A DNA stretch of 64,000 nucleotides from Wohlfahrtiimonas larvae (lineage in GTDB: Bacteria > Pseudomonadota > Gammaproteobacteria > Cardiobacteriales > Wohlfahrtiimonadaceae). A program made the translations under genes and the position numbers. The number at the start of each line of letters is the position of its first letter. The first letter of the stretch is position 1. The notes beneath the pieces are model-generated. The model saw only the letters and a list, made by a program, of their open reading frames with translations. It did not search any database and was not told the origin of the DNA. The DNA is taken from NCBI RefSeq assembly GCF_039543665.1, contig NZ_BAABKE010000007.1, positions 59,741-123,740 of the forward strand, read 5' to 3'. Shown piece by piece: positions 18,829 to 28,901 of the stretch.

Positions 18829-19572
18829 TTATCGATCTTGCGCAATACGATTACGGATATTTTGCGAGCGCTTAGAGGATGAAGGGTGAGAGCTTAATAA
18901 AGAGCTATTGCCACCTAATTTATCAAAAGCAGTTGCGATGCCTTCAGGATTGATTTTGCGACTTTTTAAGTAATTATAGGAAAAATTATCAGCTTCTAAT
19001 TCTTGTGATTGAGAGAACTGAGAATTCACCAGTGTTTGTGCAAGGTTACCTAATTGAGAGCTACTTAAATCTGCAATAATGCCATTACCCGATTTAGCAG
19101 CAGCAGAACGAGCGATGTCAGTTGCATAAGCAACTTGTAAACGTTTTTTCGTATGACCCAATGCAACGTGACCCAATTCATGACCTAGTACACCTGCAAT
19201 TTCATTATCTGTCATTTTATCCATCAAACCGCTATAAACACGCACGCAACCATTAGCCATTGCCCAAGCATTAACATCTTTAGTTAAATAAACCTTATAA
19301 TTAACTTTTGTGCCATTAACATTGTGCCCCAAGGAATTGGCAATTTTATTTAAACGCTTTGTATATGTACTATTGGCTGGTGCAATTTTAGATTGCGCAT
19401 CCATTTGCTGACAAGATTGGTTGCTTAAATTTTTTACATCAGCATCAGATAATGACATGGCTTGTAAGCTTTGTGCGCCTAAGGACATTGCATCATCTAA
19501 AGATAAACTTTTACAGCCTGCCAAAGTGATGAGAGCTGTTGTGGATAGGATCATGAGCGGTGATTGTTTCAT
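18829..19572 (-). CDS. M48-family metalloprotease lipoprotein (LoiP/YggG-like)
   Basis: The protein has a lipoprotein signal (TALITLAGC) followed by a Peptidase_M48 domain with the zinc motif HELGHVALGH (about residues 120-129) and the downstream Glu in FSQSQELEADNFSYNYL. It is a periplasmic-facing outer-membrane quality-control protease of the LoiP/BepA group. I chose the ATG at 19572 (247 aa); an ATG 6 codons upstream lacks an obvious ribosome site. Confidence 0.9.
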   Translation of the reverse strand: MKQSPLMILSTTALITLAGCKSLSLDDAMSLGAQSLQAMSLSDADVKNLSNQSCQQMDAQSKIAPANSTYTKRLNKIANSLGHNVNGTKVNYKVYLTKDVNAWAMANGCVRVYSGLMDKMTDNEIAGVLGHELGHVALGHTKKRLQVAYATDIARSAAAKSGNGIIADLSSSQLGNLAQTLVNSQFSQSQELEADNFSYNYLKSRKINPEGIATAFDKLGGNSSLLSSHPSSSKRSQNIRNRIAQDR

Positions 19573-19677
19573 AAAAGGACCTGTCTTCATTATAGTTTTT
19601 AAAATTTTTATGATTATACATGCTTATTGCTCAAAAAAAATCGCCCCAATATGGAGCGATTTATAATTTGATTTCAG

Positions 19678-22281
19678 TTAATCGTTGTGTTTCACGTGGA
19701 ACGTTAAATCATCTTGAATGAGTACATCATCTTTTGGTTTGAAATCACCATTCAAGAATGCTTTCGCCAATGGGTTTTCCAAATGGATTTGGATCGCACG
19801 TTTCAATGGGCGAGCACCAAATACAGGATCATAACCTATTTCACCTAATTCATCTAAGGCCCCATCAGTAATGGATAAGTAGATGTCTTGATCCGCTAAA
19901 CGCTGAATTACACGATCCACTTGTAACTTAGCAATTTGACGAATATTGGATTTATCCAATGGATGGAACACAACAATATCATCAATACGGTTGATAAATT
20001 CTGGGCGGAAATGTTGTCCTACAACATCCATCACAGAAGCTTTAATCGCTTCGTATTGATCTTTCGCATCCAAACCAGTCAATGCTTGTGTTTGTTCTTG
20101 AATAATGCTTGAACCTAAGTTAGATGTCATCACGATCACAGTATTTTTGAAATCAACTGTACGACCTTGTCCATCGGTTAAGCGACCATCATCTAATACT
20201 TGCAACAAGATGTTGAAGACATCAGGATGCGCTTTTTCAACTTCATCCAATAGAATGACAGAATAAGGACGACGACGAATAGCTTCTGTTAAATAGCCAC
20301 CTTCTTCATAACCCACATAACCAGGAGGCGCACCAATCAAACGAGCCACAGAATGTTTCTCCATGAATTCGGACATATCAATACGAATCATCGCAGCTTC
20401 AGAATCAAACAAGAAGTTTGCCAATGCTTTGGTCAATTCTGTTTTACCAACACCAGTTGGTCCTAAGAATAAGAAAGAGCCAATTGGGCGATTAGGGTCA
20501 GATAAACCTGCACGAGAACGACGAACTGCATCAGCAACTGCTGTAATCGCTTCTTTCTGCCCAATCACTTGGTTGCCAATGAATTGTTCCATGTGAAGCA
20601 ATTTTTCACGTTCACCTTCTAGCATTCTTGTTACAGGAATGCCAGTCCATTTAGAAACAATCTCTGCAATTTCTTCAGAAGTAACATTGGTACGCACCAA
20701 TTGATTTTTAGCACCTGCATTATCTTCATTGGCTTGAGCTTCTTTCAATTGTGCTTCCAAGGTTGGAATCTTGCCATATTGCAATTCACTCATTTTTGCT
20801 AAATCACCAGAACGCTTTGCAACTTCCATCTCATTGCGAGCTTTTTCTAAATCTTCTTTCAAAGATGTCGCGCCTTGCATTACACTTTTTTCTTTTTTCC
20901 AAATCTCTTCTAAAGATTCATATTCCTTAGATAAATCTGCGATTTCTTGCTCTAAAATTTCTAAACGTTTTTTAGAAGCTTCATCTTTCTCTTTACGAAT
21001 GGCTTCACGTTCGATTTTTAACTGAATCAAGCGACGATCCAATTTATCCATTTCTTCAGGTTTGGAATCAATTTCCATACGAACCAAGCTTGCTGCTTCA
21101 TCGATTAAGTCGATGGCTTTATCAGGCAACTGGCGATCTGTAATGTAACGATTCGATAGCGTTGCAGCTGCCACAATTGCAGGGTCAGTGATTTCAACAC
21201 CATGATGGATTTCGTAGCGCTCTTTCAAACCACGCAAAATTGCAATGGTATCTTCAACTGTTGGTTCTTCTACTAATACACGTTGGAAACGGCGTTCAAG
21301 TGCAGGATCTTTTTCAATATATTGACGATATTCATCCAAGGTTGTTGCACCAATACAGTGTAATTCACCACGAGATAATGCAGGTTTTAACATATTGCCA
21401 GCATCCATCGCACCATCGCCTTTACCTGCGCCAACCATTGTATGGATTTCATCGATGAATAGAATGATTTGGCCATCATGTTTGCCTAATTCATTTAAGA
21501 CAGCTTTTAAGCGTTCCTCAAATTCACCACGGAATTTAGCGCCCGCGATTAATGCGCCCATATCCAATGATAAGACTGATTTATTTTTCAATCCTTCAGG
21601 TACTTCACCATTGATAATGCGCTGCGCTAAACCCTCAATGATGGCAGTTTTACCCACGCCTGGTTCACCAATTAATACTGGGTTATTTTTAGTACGGCGA
21701 GATAAAACCTGAATACAACGGCGGATTTCATCATCACGGCCAATGACAGGGTCTAATTTACCTTCTTCAGCACGTTTGGTTAAATCCACAGTATATTTAG
21801 ATAAAGCCTGACGGTTTTCTTCTGAATTAGCATCGTTCACTGAATCACCACCTCGTAAGTTATCGATCACTTGAGATAAAGTTTCTTTTTTTAATCCTGC
21901 TTCTTTAAGGATATCGGCGAGCTTACTCTTTTCATCTAAAATGCCCATTAAGAAAATCTCGGATGAAATATATTGATCACCACGTGCATTGGCAGATTTT
22001 TCTGCGGCAATTAATGTACGTTGGAAATCTTTACTCACTTGGAAATCATTTGTGCCTTCCACTTGCGGATATTTTTTGACTAAGTTATCCACATCTTCTG
22101 TTAGGCGATTCACGTTCACTCGGCACTGGCGCAATAGAGGCAAAATTGAACCATCTTTTTGACGTAACATTGCCAATAAAACATGAGCAGGTTCTAGGAA
22201 CTGATTATGGTGTTCAATCGCAATACTCTGGGCTTCAGCAAATGCTGTGGATAGGGTTGTTGTAAATTTTTCTGAACTCAT
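19678..22281 (-). CDS. clpB: ATP-dependent disaggregase ClpB
   Basis: The 867-residue Hsp100 chaperone has a double Clp-N domain (residues 1-145) and AAA module 1 with GEPGVGKT (around 206). The long coiled-coil M domain (about 400-530) separates it from AAA module 2 with GPTGVGKTE (around 607) and a C-terminal domain. The long M domain separates ClpB from ClpA and ClpC. It works with DnaK to resolve aggregates. No heat-shock promoter could be assigned with certainty in the 109-bp upstream gap. Confidence 0.98.
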   Translation of the reverse strand: MSSEKFTTTLSTAFAEAQSIAIEHHNQFLEPAHVLLAMLRQKDGSILPLLRQCRVNVNRLTEDVDNLVKKYPQVEGTNDFQVSKDFQRTLIAAEKSANARGDQYISSEIFLMGILDEKSKLADILKEAGLKKETLSQVIDNLRGGDSVNDANSEENRQALSKYTVDLTKRAEEGKLDPVIGRDDEIRRCIQVLSRRTKNNPVLIGEPGVGKTAIIEGLAQRIINGEVPEGLKNKSVLSLDMGALIAGAKFRGEFEERLKAVLNELGKHDGQIILFIDEIHTMVGAGKGDGAMDAGNMLKPALSRGELHCIGATTLDEYRQYIEKDPALERRFQRVLVEEPTVEDTIAILRGLKERYEIHHGVEITDPAIVAAATLSNRYITDRQLPDKAIDLIDEAASLVRMEIDSKPEEMDKLDRRLIQLKIEREAIRKEKDEASKKRLEILEQEIADLSKEYESLEEIWKKEKSVMQGATSLKEDLEKARNEMEVAKRSGDLAKMSELQYGKIPTLEAQLKEAQANEDNAGAKNQLVRTNVTSEEIAEIVSKWTGIPVTRMLEGEREKLLHMEQFIGNQVIGQKEAITAVADAVRRSRAGLSDPNRPIGSFLFLGPTGVGKTELTKALANFLFDSEAAMIRIDMSEFMEKHSVARLIGAPPGYVGYEEGGYLTEAIRRRPYSVILLDEVEKAHPDVFNILLQVLDDGRLTDGQGRTVDFKNTVIVMTSNLGSSIIQEQTQALTGLDAKDQYEAIKASVMDVVGQHFRPEFINRIDDIVVFHPLDKSNIRQIAKLQVDRVIQRLADQDIYLSITDGALDELGEIGYDPVFGARPLKRAIQIHLENPLAKAFLNGDFKPKDDVLIQDDLTFHVKHND

Positions 22282-22390
22282 ATTGAGATCTCCTTATGAT
22301 TTTTAATTTTAATATTTGACAAAATTATAATGGGATCAATTTTAAGTATTTCAAGAGTTACCCACAAAGTTATCCACAGGATATTAAGGA

Positions 22391-23257
22391 TTAAGTTACA
22401 GTATTGGTTGAAGCACCAATTGCTCGAGCTTTGGCTAAAGCATCTTCAATACTTAAGAATTGTGTATCATCAGGGCAATCTCGGAAAATGATTTCCCCTT
22501 CTTTAAACATTAATAGCTCATTTTGTGCTAGCTGGGTCCATTGTTCATTGCATGTTAAGGGTAATGTTGCAATCACAGCGACTCGATCATTAGGTGTTGT
22601 GACTGCTGAAAAATCAATATTTACATCATCATCCAATAACTTTGCTTCACCAAAAGGAGCTTGACGAATGATGTAATGTAATAAGGTATTAGAATGTGCC
22701 ATCATCCAATCACCATTGGTTAGGGTAAAGTTTAAAATACCCATAGGTCGAATTTTCTCAGTTAGATGTTTAATTTCATTAAACAGTATTTCATCATTAG
22801 GTTTGTGATTATATTTTTGGCGTAAATTTTCTAAGATGTAGCAAAAAGCTTGCTCTGAATCTGTTGTACCTACAGGGCGATAATATTGTTGAGGGCTATC
22901 TGAAAAAATTTGATCTAGAGATTGTAGATGTCCATTGTGTGCAAATAACCAATATTCTCCCCATAATTCGCGCATAAATGGGTGAGTATTAGCAAGAGAA
23001 ACTTGACCAAAAGTTGCTTTACGAATATGAGCAATCACATTTTTAGATTTAATTTGATAACCTTTGATGAGATCGGCAACAGGTGATGATGCACTTGGGC
23101 GGTCATCTTGATAGATACGGACTCCTTTGCCTTCAAAAAAGGCTATACCAAAACCATCAACATGAACATCTGTTAACCCTCCTCGGCGGCGGAAACCTTC
23201 AAATGAGAAGACAATATCAGTTGGTGTATTGCAGTTCATTCCTAATAATTGGCACAT
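22391..23257 (-). CDS. Class II glutamine amidotransferase (YafJ-like)
   Basis: The 288-residue protein starts with Met-Cys (the N-terminal nucleophile Cys2) and has GAT class II landmarks: GFGIAFFEGKGVRIYQDDRPS, NVIAHIRKAT, NTHPFMRELWGEYWLFAHNGHL and PVGTTDSEQAFCYIL. It matches the stand-alone YafJ family and has no synthase domain. The substrate is not known. A single isolated DnaA-box-like TTATCCACA lies between it and clpB. Confidence 0.9.
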   Translation of the reverse strand: MCQLLGMNCNTPTDIVFSFEGFRRRGGLTDVHVDGFGIAFFEGKGVRIYQDDRPSASSPVADLIKGYQIKSKNVIAHIRKATFGQVSLANTHPFMRELWGEYWLFAHNGHLQSLDQIFSDSPQQYYRPVGTTDSEQAFCYILENLRQKYNHKPNDEILFNEIKHLTEKIRPMGILNFTLTNGDWMMAHSNTLLHYIIRQAPFGEAKLLDDDVNIDFSAVTTPNDRVAVIATLPLTCNEQWTQLAQNELLMFKEGEIIFRDCPDDTQFLSIEDALAKARAIGASTNTVT

Positions 23258-23276
23258 TATTTTGCTCCCATAAAAA

Positions 23277-23296
23277 AACCCTGATAAATCAGGGTT
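23277..23296 (-). terminator. Terminator downstream of the csp gene
   Basis: The stem AACCCTGA/TCAGGGTT with a 4-base loop is followed by seven T residues on the minus strand. It separates the csp transcript from the glutamine amidotransferase gene. Confidence 0.85.
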
Positions 23297-23399
23297 TAAT
23301 TATACAGAAAGATACGTTTTAATTCTTATTCACACTTCAGTGAGATCAACAGCTTAAAACTCATTTTTCTTATTATTTTATTTAAAGTAGTTGAATCTA

Positions 23400-23603
23400 T
23401 TAAAGACCACGGCAAACAGTAGTTTGTAAACCTTTGTCGCCTTCTTTAGCTTCGAATTCTACCTTTTGACCTTCCGCTAAAGTACGGAAGCCGTCACCTT
23501 GAATCGTAGAAAAATGTACGAATACATCTGGTGAACCATCTTCAGGAGTAATAAAACCAAAGCCTTTAGACTCATTGAACCACTTTACAGTTCCGATACG
23601 CAT
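23400..23603 (-). CDS. Cold-shock-domain protein (CspA family)
   Basis: The 67-residue OB-fold protein carries RNP1 KGFGFITPEDG and RNP2 VFVHFSTI, the aromatic nucleic-acid-binding motifs. It begins MRIGTVKWFNESKG. It is an RNA chaperone of the CspA/CspE type. Which paralogue it is and whether it is cold-induced cannot be told from the sequence. GAGG precedes the start. Confidence 0.95.
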   Translation of the reverse strand: MRIGTVKWFNESKGFGFITPEDGSPDVFVHFSTIQGDGFRTLAEGQKVEFEAKEGDKGLQTTVCRGL

Positions 23604-23791
23604 ATGTTAAACCTCAAACAAAGAGTGACTAAATTCTTAGTCGTTTTTAAACCACTTACCAATCAAATTTGATAAGCATCTTCATGACTTATGAAGATGT
23701 AAATACATTACGTGGTATTTGCTCTATTTGCAAGAATTTTGATCAAATAAAGCCTAAATAATTAATAATTAATTTGAATCATTAAAAATAG

Positions 23792-24595
23792 TTAATCTTT
23801 TAAATGTATAACCCATTGAAATAATGAAACAAAAATAGATCCTCCAATAATGTTGCCCAAAGTCACAGGCAACAAGTTTTGAATAAAAAAGTTGTGCCAA
23901 GTTAATGTTGTTCTTAATATTTCTGTATCTGTTAGGTGATTTAGCATTTCAGGTGTTGCTAACATTAAAGAATAAATGCCCGCTGGTACCATAAACATAT
24001 TAGCTACACTATGTTCAAAACCTGCAGCAATGAACAAACCTACAGGTAATAAAACAGCCACCATTTTATCTATTAAAGTATGTGCACTAAGACTCATCCA
24101 AACAGCTAAACAAACCATTATGTTACATAAAATACCTAAGCCAACAGCTTCTACAAATGTATGAGCTAATTTATGTTCAGCTGTGGATATATAATAAAGA
24201 CCGATTTGCCCACCATTATCAAAAGGATGGCCACTCATGATGATTAAGCCAACTAAAACTAAGGCGCCGATAAAGTTGCCTAAATATACTAAGCCCCAAT
24301 TAGATAACATTTTTTTAAGTGTAATTTTTTGACTAGCAACAGCCATAACAGTCATAGTTGTGGATGTGAATAAATCTGCGCCTAATACGAGTGTGAGCAA
24401 TAGCCCTAAGCTAAAAACTAAACCACCCACAATTTTGCCAGCCCCCTGAACATTGGCAATGACACAATAAATAAAGCCTAATCCTATGAAAACACCAGCC
24501 ATCATGGCGCATAATAAAACTTTATGGCTTGGTTTATTGGCCTTAATGCTCATTATATCCAGCGCTTTTTCTGCTGCTACTTTATAATTGTTCAT
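23792..24595 (-). CDS. Formate/nitrite transporter (FNT) family channel
   Basis: The 267-residue protein has six predicted membrane helices. FNT features are KVLLCAMMAGVFIGLGF, LGADLFTSTTMTV (the first loop region), YLGNFIGALVLVG, GILCNIMVCLAVW and AGFEHSVANMFMVPAGI. This is the FocA-like pattern, with the His in GFEHSVANM. It forms a pentameric anion channel for formate or nitrite in the inner membrane. No pflB is adjacent. Four tandem ACTTT repeats lie in its upstream region. Confidence 0.9.
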   Translation of the reverse strand: MNNYKVAAEKALDIMSIKANKPSHKVLLCAMMAGVFIGLGFIYCVIANVQGAGKIVGGLVFSLGLLLTLVLGADLFTSTTMTVMAVASQKITLKKMLSNWGLVYLGNFIGALVLVGLIIMSGHPFDNGGQIGLYYISTAEHKLAHTFVEAVGLGILCNIMVCLAVWMSLSAHTLIDKMVAVLLPVGLFIAAGFEHSVANMFMVPAGIYSLMLATPEMLNHLTDTEILRTTLTWHNFFIQNLLPVTLGNIIGGSIFVSLFQWVIHLKD

Positions 24596-24629
24596 GAATA
24601 GCTCTCAAACAAGGTTATTGAAAGAGCAT

Positions 24630-24649
24630 ACTTTACTTTACTTTACTTT
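24630..24649. repeat. Pentanucleotide repeat (ACTTT)4 upstream of the FNT gene
   Basis: Four perfect tandem ACTTT units lie about 35 bp upstream of the FNT start and 50 bp upstream of folK, in the divergent promoter region. A change of unit number would change promoter spacing. Confidence 0.7.
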
Positions 24650-24699
24650 TATTTTTATAAATTTTACTTTGATCAAACTACACTGCAGAACATCATAAC

Positions 24700-25212
24700 A
24701 TGAATCAATTATTTATTAGTTACATCGCGTTGGGCTCAAATTTAGAAGATCCTGTCAAACATTTAAACGAAGCATTGCTCGAAATTGAGGCATTATCAGG
24801 CACTAAAATCTTAGATAAATCTCAATTTTATCGGACAAAGCCTATCGGACCAGATCAACCTGACATCATTAATGCTGTGATCAAGGTGGCAACACAATTA
24901 GCACCGTATGATTTATTATATGCATTACAAAAGATCGAGTTGGATCATGGTCGTGAACGTATCATCCGTTTTGGTGCGCGTACTTTAGATTTGGATATTC
25001 TATTATTTGATGATGTTCGACTAGATGATTCAGAATTAACCATTCCTCATCCAAGAATGCAGGACCGTAACTTTGTTTTAATCCCGCTCAAAGAAATAGC
25101 GCCAGATTTGCATCTAGCGCCATTTGGTTATATTGATGATTTAATTGCTCAAAATGATCCTGAGGATTATGTGATTCCTTTAGATCTTGAAGCGTTTGGC
25201 AACAAATCCTAA
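24700..25212 (+). CDS. folK: HPPK, 6-hydroxymethyl-7,8-dihydropterin pyrophosphokinase
   Basis: The 170-residue enzyme transfers pyrophosphate from ATP to 6-hydroxymethyl-dihydropterin in folate synthesis. It shows YIALGSNLEDP (residues 6-16), FYRTKPIGPDQPDIINAVI, ELDHGRERIIRFGARTLDLDILLFDD and IPHPRMQDRNFVLIPL, the complete HPPK signature. Its last 33 bp overlap the convergent transporter gene. Confidence 0.96.
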   Translation: MNQLFISYIALGSNLEDPVKHLNEALLEIEALSGTKILDKSQFYRTKPIGPDQPDIINAVIKVATQLAPYDLLYALQKIELDHGRERIIRFGARTLDLDILLFDDVRLDDSELTIPHPRMQDRNFVLIPLKEIAPDLHLAPFGYIDDLIAQNDPEDYVIPLDLEAFGNKS

Positions 25213-26445
25213 ATAAATGCCTAAAGCACATAAGAAAATTAGGTAATAGCTTACAATATTTTCACTGAATCCTTGTGCGATCACAGGCACAAGGAATGTG
25301 GTTAAGCCACCAAAGAATGCATTGCCAATATTATAAGAGAAGCTCATGCCCGTTAAGCGCACTTGCGGTTCATACAACTTTACAATAAAGATTGGCACAC
25401 AAGCAACTAAGCCTAAGAATAATGAGCTGAATATATATAATCCGCCGATTAATAATGTGTTGGAATCTGTGCCTAAATAGCTGAAGAAGATTGTGCTACT
25501 TGTGCCTAAGATGATCGAGAAGAAAATCATTGTTTTAGATAAGCCAATGCGATCCACCATTAAGCCTGCTATAACACTACCGATAATATTCATGGCAGTT
25601 GCGAGTAGTGCTATTTTATTCACAAAAGGTGCTGATAATCCATAAAGCTCAGATTTCATTAGGTTAGGAATTAATAACACCATAATTACACCTGTCATTA
25701 ATAACCAAGTGGTTAAAATACCAAAGAAACTTTCTTTAAGATATTTCTTCAAGACAGTTTTAATCGGGAATTCACTACTTTTTTCACGCTCTGCTTTGAA
25801 TTGTAAAAACACAGGTGTTTCTTGTAGATAACGACGCAAATAGAGCGCAAATAAACCTAATCCACCACCAATAATGAATGGAATTCGCCAAGCAAACTCT
25901 TTCACTTCTTGTTCAGTAAAAATAATATTAAGAGATGTAGAAATAGCATAGCCAATTAACACACCAAAGGTTAAGCCAGCGGCGATTAAGCTGTTAGCTA
26001 AGCCTAAATGGTTTGATTTAACATGCTCTGTGACAAATACATGAGCACTAGGAACTTCTCCACCTAAAGCAATACCTTGTAATAATCGCATGAATAAGAG
26101 CAATATTGGTGCCAATATTCCCACGCTTTCATAAGTGGGTAATAAACCAATCATTAATGTTGGTACTGCCATTAGAAAGAGCGAGAGCATGAACATTCTC
26201 TTGCGTCCAACAATATCACCAAAGTGTGCCAAAATAATCCCACTCAATGGTCTGACAAAATAAGCAACAGCATAAATCCCATAGATGCTCATTAGTGAGC
26301 CTAATTCAGATTGCTCAGGGAAAAAATGGAGTTTTAAAATGGGGATAAAGGTTAAGAAAACGATAAAGTCATAAAACTCTAATGCACCACCCAATGAAGA
26401 TAATGATAAGGTTTTGATGTCTGATTTTGTTAAAGCATTACTCAT
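25180..26445 (-). CDS. MFS transporter of the metabolite:H+ symporter (MHS) family
   Basis: This is an MFS protein of about 421 residues with 12 predicted helices. The MHS pattern is visible: SSLGGALEFYDFIVF at helix 1, YFVRPLSGIILAHFGDIVGRKRMFM in loop 2-3, RLLQGIALGGEVPSA at helix 4 and LYLRRYLQETPVF. Relatives carry proline/betaine, citrate or shikimate, so the substrate is open. I start at the ATG at 26445; the longer frame begins with TTG. Confidence 0.9.
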   Translation of the reverse strand: MSNALTKSDIKTLSLSSLGGALEFYDFIVFLTFIPILKLHFFPEQSELGSLMSIYGIYAVAYFVRPLSGIILAHFGDIVGRKRMFMLSLFLMAVPTLMIGLLPTYESVGILAPILLLFMRLLQGIALGGEVPSAHVFVTEHVKSNHLGLANSLIAAGLTFGVLIGYAISTSLNIIFTEQEVKEFAWRIPFIIGGGLGLFALYLRRYLQETPVFLQFKAEREKSSEFPIKTVLKKYLKESFFGILTTWLLMTGVIMVLLIPNLMKSELYGLSAPFVNKIALLATAMNIIGSVIAGLMVDRIGLSKTMIFFSIILGTSSTIFFSYLGTDSNTLLIGGLYIFSSLFLGLVACVPIFIVKLYEPQVRLTGMSFSYNIGNAFFGGLTTFLVPVIAQGFSENIVSYYLIFLCALGIYLGFVAKRFKI

Positions 26446-26718
26446 CTTAGTTTCCAAAAAATGAACAAAAAAGCATAGTACATTAATTGACGTATGATTG
26501 CTTTAAACAACGATGGATATCTGTGTGAATTTATTAGAAAATCAATTAAACATATCTGTAATGTTTGAGTAACAATATATAAAAATTATTTATATCTTAA
26601 TGACCATAAATTTTTTTTATATACTAAGCTTAGTTCTGATTATAAATTAACCATGATTTAAGTTTAAGTGGTTAATTATTAAAATATTAATTTTAAATAT
26701 TTACAGGGCTAATTATTA

Positions 26719-27114
26719 ATGCAATATTCTTTATCAATCGGAAAATATTTTTCTATCATACCGATAGTGTTTGTGCTTTTAGGTTGTGCTTCAAGTATTA
26801 ACCATGAAAAGTATGCAGTAAATCAAGATAAAACAGAACCAATAATAGAAGTTGTTAGAGATAATAAAACCACAACTAATGGATGTAAAACAAACTTTTA
26901 TATTAATAAAACAAAAGTAGGTACATTCGCTGTACAAGACATTTCTACTTATCAACTTATTCCAGGAATTTATCATTTTTCTGTCGATAATTGCGATGGT
27001 AGATGCTCTAAATATAGCTCAGATATTGAGATTAAAGAGGGCGATTCTCCTCAATTTATGTTATCAGCCGATTCAGCTGGTAAGCCATTTATTATTGTAA
27101 ATAAATCAAAATAA
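26719..27114 (+). CDS. Hypothetical lipoprotein next to the adhesin
   Basis: The 131-residue protein has an export signal ending in a lipobox (FVLLGC) and a small beta-rich domain with two Cys pairs (NGCKTNF, DNCDGRC). I do not recognise the family. It lies 61 bp upstream of the adhesin on the same strand and may be an accessory of that system. This is inferred from position only. Confidence 0.75.
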   Translation: MQYSLSIGKYFSIIPIVFVLLGCASSINHEKYAVNQDKTEPIIEVVRDNKTTTNGCKTNFYINKTKVGTFAVQDISTYQLIPGIYHFSVDNCDGRCSKYSSDIEIKEGDSPQFMLSADSAGKPFIIVNKSK

Positions 27115-27640
27115 ATTTTAATAAAATCTGACTAAATAGTGTAGTGGTTGGAACAAACTTTTAGGGTATAAAATAATGTCGACATTTGTTATTGTAGATA
27201 AAAAATCATTGAATGAAATTAGCGTTGATGCTTCTAATATAAATTTAAAGGCTCCATCAAATGTTCATACAAAATTATATAGAGATGATGTTGCTGAATT
27301 TATTCAAGATGGTAATAATTTAATTTTAAAATTAAAAAATGGTAAAACAATTACTATTGCTAATTTCTTTGTAAAACAAGATGATGAAGAGTCAGAATTG
27401 GTTTTTGAAGATGAAGATTGTGGTTTACCATGGTTACCATTCTTGCTTGGAGGAGCAGGTGTAGCTGGTGCTATAGCAGCAGTGGCGAGCGATAATGGTG
27501 GCGATAAAAATACAACATATCCTGAGGTTCCTACAGAACAATCAATTACACCAACAGTGACAGTAACAGGTTATGAGGACAATGTTGGCAAGATCGTGGG
27601 TAACGTTAAATCAGGCGAAGCAACAGATGATAATAAACCT

Positions 27641-27950
27641 GTGATCAGTGGTACAGCAACGAATGCTAAGACTGTTGAAGTGACGATTACGGATGCTGAA
27701 GGTCAAGTGTTGACTAAAACAGCAACTGTTGAAGACGGTAAATGGTCATTACCTGAATTAACTGAAGTTTTGGCAGATGGTAAAGTGACGATCACAGCTG
27801 TTGCGAAAGATGCGTTGGGTCGTCCAGTGACATCGAACACATATGAAGTGACAGTGGACACAAAAGTGGATGCAGGCAAACCTGAAATCGTGACAGATTT
27901 AGATGGTGACAGCACAATCACCACAACGGTTGATCCTGAGGATGTGACAA
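27641..27950 (+). repeat. Ig-like coding repeat, copy 1
   Basis: This roughly 310-bp stretch is nearly identical to 28223-28532, an offset of 582 bp or 194 codons. It encodes one bacterial Ig-like module (VISGTATNAKTVEVTITDAE...). Such long repeats allow module gain or loss by recombination. Confidence 0.9.
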
Positions 27951-28222
27951 AAGTTGAAGTGATTGATCCTACGACAAAACAACCGATCCCAGGTTTAGTA
28001 GTGAAAGGTCCGGATGATAAAGGTCAAGTCATCATCACAGGTAAAGTGCCAACAGATGTAATGCCTGAGTTGAAAGTGACGGATAACGTTGGTAATGAGA
28101 AACAAGTACCGATTGTAGATCAAACACCGAAAGCAACCGTTGAAGTCACAGGTTATGATGATAACGAAGGTTCAATCCAAGGTAACGTTGAATCAGGCAA
28201 AGCGACAGATGACAACACACCA

Positions 28223-28532
28223 GTGATCAGTGGTACAGCGACGAATGCTAAGACTGTTGAAGTGACGATTACGGATGCTGAAGGTCAAGTGTTGACTAAA
28301 ACAGCAACTGTTGAAGACGGTAAATGGTCATTACCTGAATTAACTGAAGTTTTGGCAGATGGTAAAGTGACAATCACAGCTGTTGCGAAAGATGCGTTGG
28401 GTCGTCCAGTGACATCGAACACATATGAAGTGATAGTGGACACGAAAGTGGATGCAGGCAAACCTGAAATCGTGACAGATTTAGATGGTGACAGCACAAT
28501 CACCACAACGGTTGATCCTAAGGATGTGACAA
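28223..28532 (+). repeat. Ig-like coding repeat, copy 2
   Basis: Second copy of the 582-bp-period repeat in the adhesin, with only a few base changes from copy 1. The segments between the copies differ much more. Confidence 0.9.
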
Positions 28533-28879
28533 AAGTTGAGATTGTGGATAAAGATGGTAATCCTATTTTAGATGTTAAGACAGGTGAACCGTTAGTAGGC
28601 AAGCCAGATCCAATCACTGGTGAAGTTAAGATAGAAGGTAAGATTCCAAAAGGTATTGAACCTGAATTAAAAGTGACGGATCATGTAGGTAATGAAGGTA
28701 AAACTTCGATTGTAGATAAAACACCTACTTATACTCTTCTTGTGGAAGGCAATGGTGATGATACCATTACAGGGCCAGATGATAGCAATAATGTTTTGAT
28801 TGGTGATCAAGGCGGTTTACATACTAATTTTGTTGCAGGGCAGGATCATAATGTTGCGGTTGTATTAGATGTATCCGGT

Positions 28880-28884
28880 AGTAT
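28880..28884. repeat. Left target-site duplication (AGTAT)
   Basis: AGTAT flanks the prophage on both sides. Joining the two host halves over a single copy gives GGT AGT ATG TAT TAC, an in-frame DVSGSMYYP, which is a standard VWA MIDAS. Confidence 0.8.
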
Positions 28885-28901
28885 TGTGGGGGACTGATTT
28901 A

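Larger units (their letters stand above)
27176..28884 (+). pseudogene. Large secreted adhesin, 5' part, disrupted by the prophage
   Basis: The N terminus (about residues 1-80, including SVDASNINLKAPS and DDVAEFIQDGNNLILKLKNGK, then PWLPFLLGGAGVAGAIAAVAS) resembles the prefix domain of BapA/LapA-type type I secreted adhesins. Two Ig-like modules follow (about 120-320 and 330-520) that share near-identical DNA. A VWA domain then begins with VAVVLDVSGS, where the prophage cuts the gene. The frame runs 4 codons into phage DNA and stops at 28897. The rest of the gene is at 62222-63531. The product would face the cell surface and promote biofilm or adhesion. As it stands it lacks the export signal and is non-functional unless the phage excises. 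Confidence 0.88.

Noticed and set aside
22364..22380. TTATCCACA upstream of clpB as part of an origin
   Set aside because: A single exact box in a short gap, without AT-rich unwinding DNA or further boxes.
28285..28617. 110-aa minus-strand ORF in the adhesin repeats
   Set aside because: A mirror of the Ig repeat; its twin occurs at 27703-27924, with no ribosome site or domain.
27600..28700. Repeats as a CRISPR array
   Set aside because: Two long in-frame coding repeats of Ig-like modules, not short repeats with spacers.
28890..28894. GGGAC with GCGAC (62211-62215) as the target duplication
   Set aside because: They differ at one base, do not restore the reading frame and place the ends asymmetrically; AGTAT restores frame and MIDAS.
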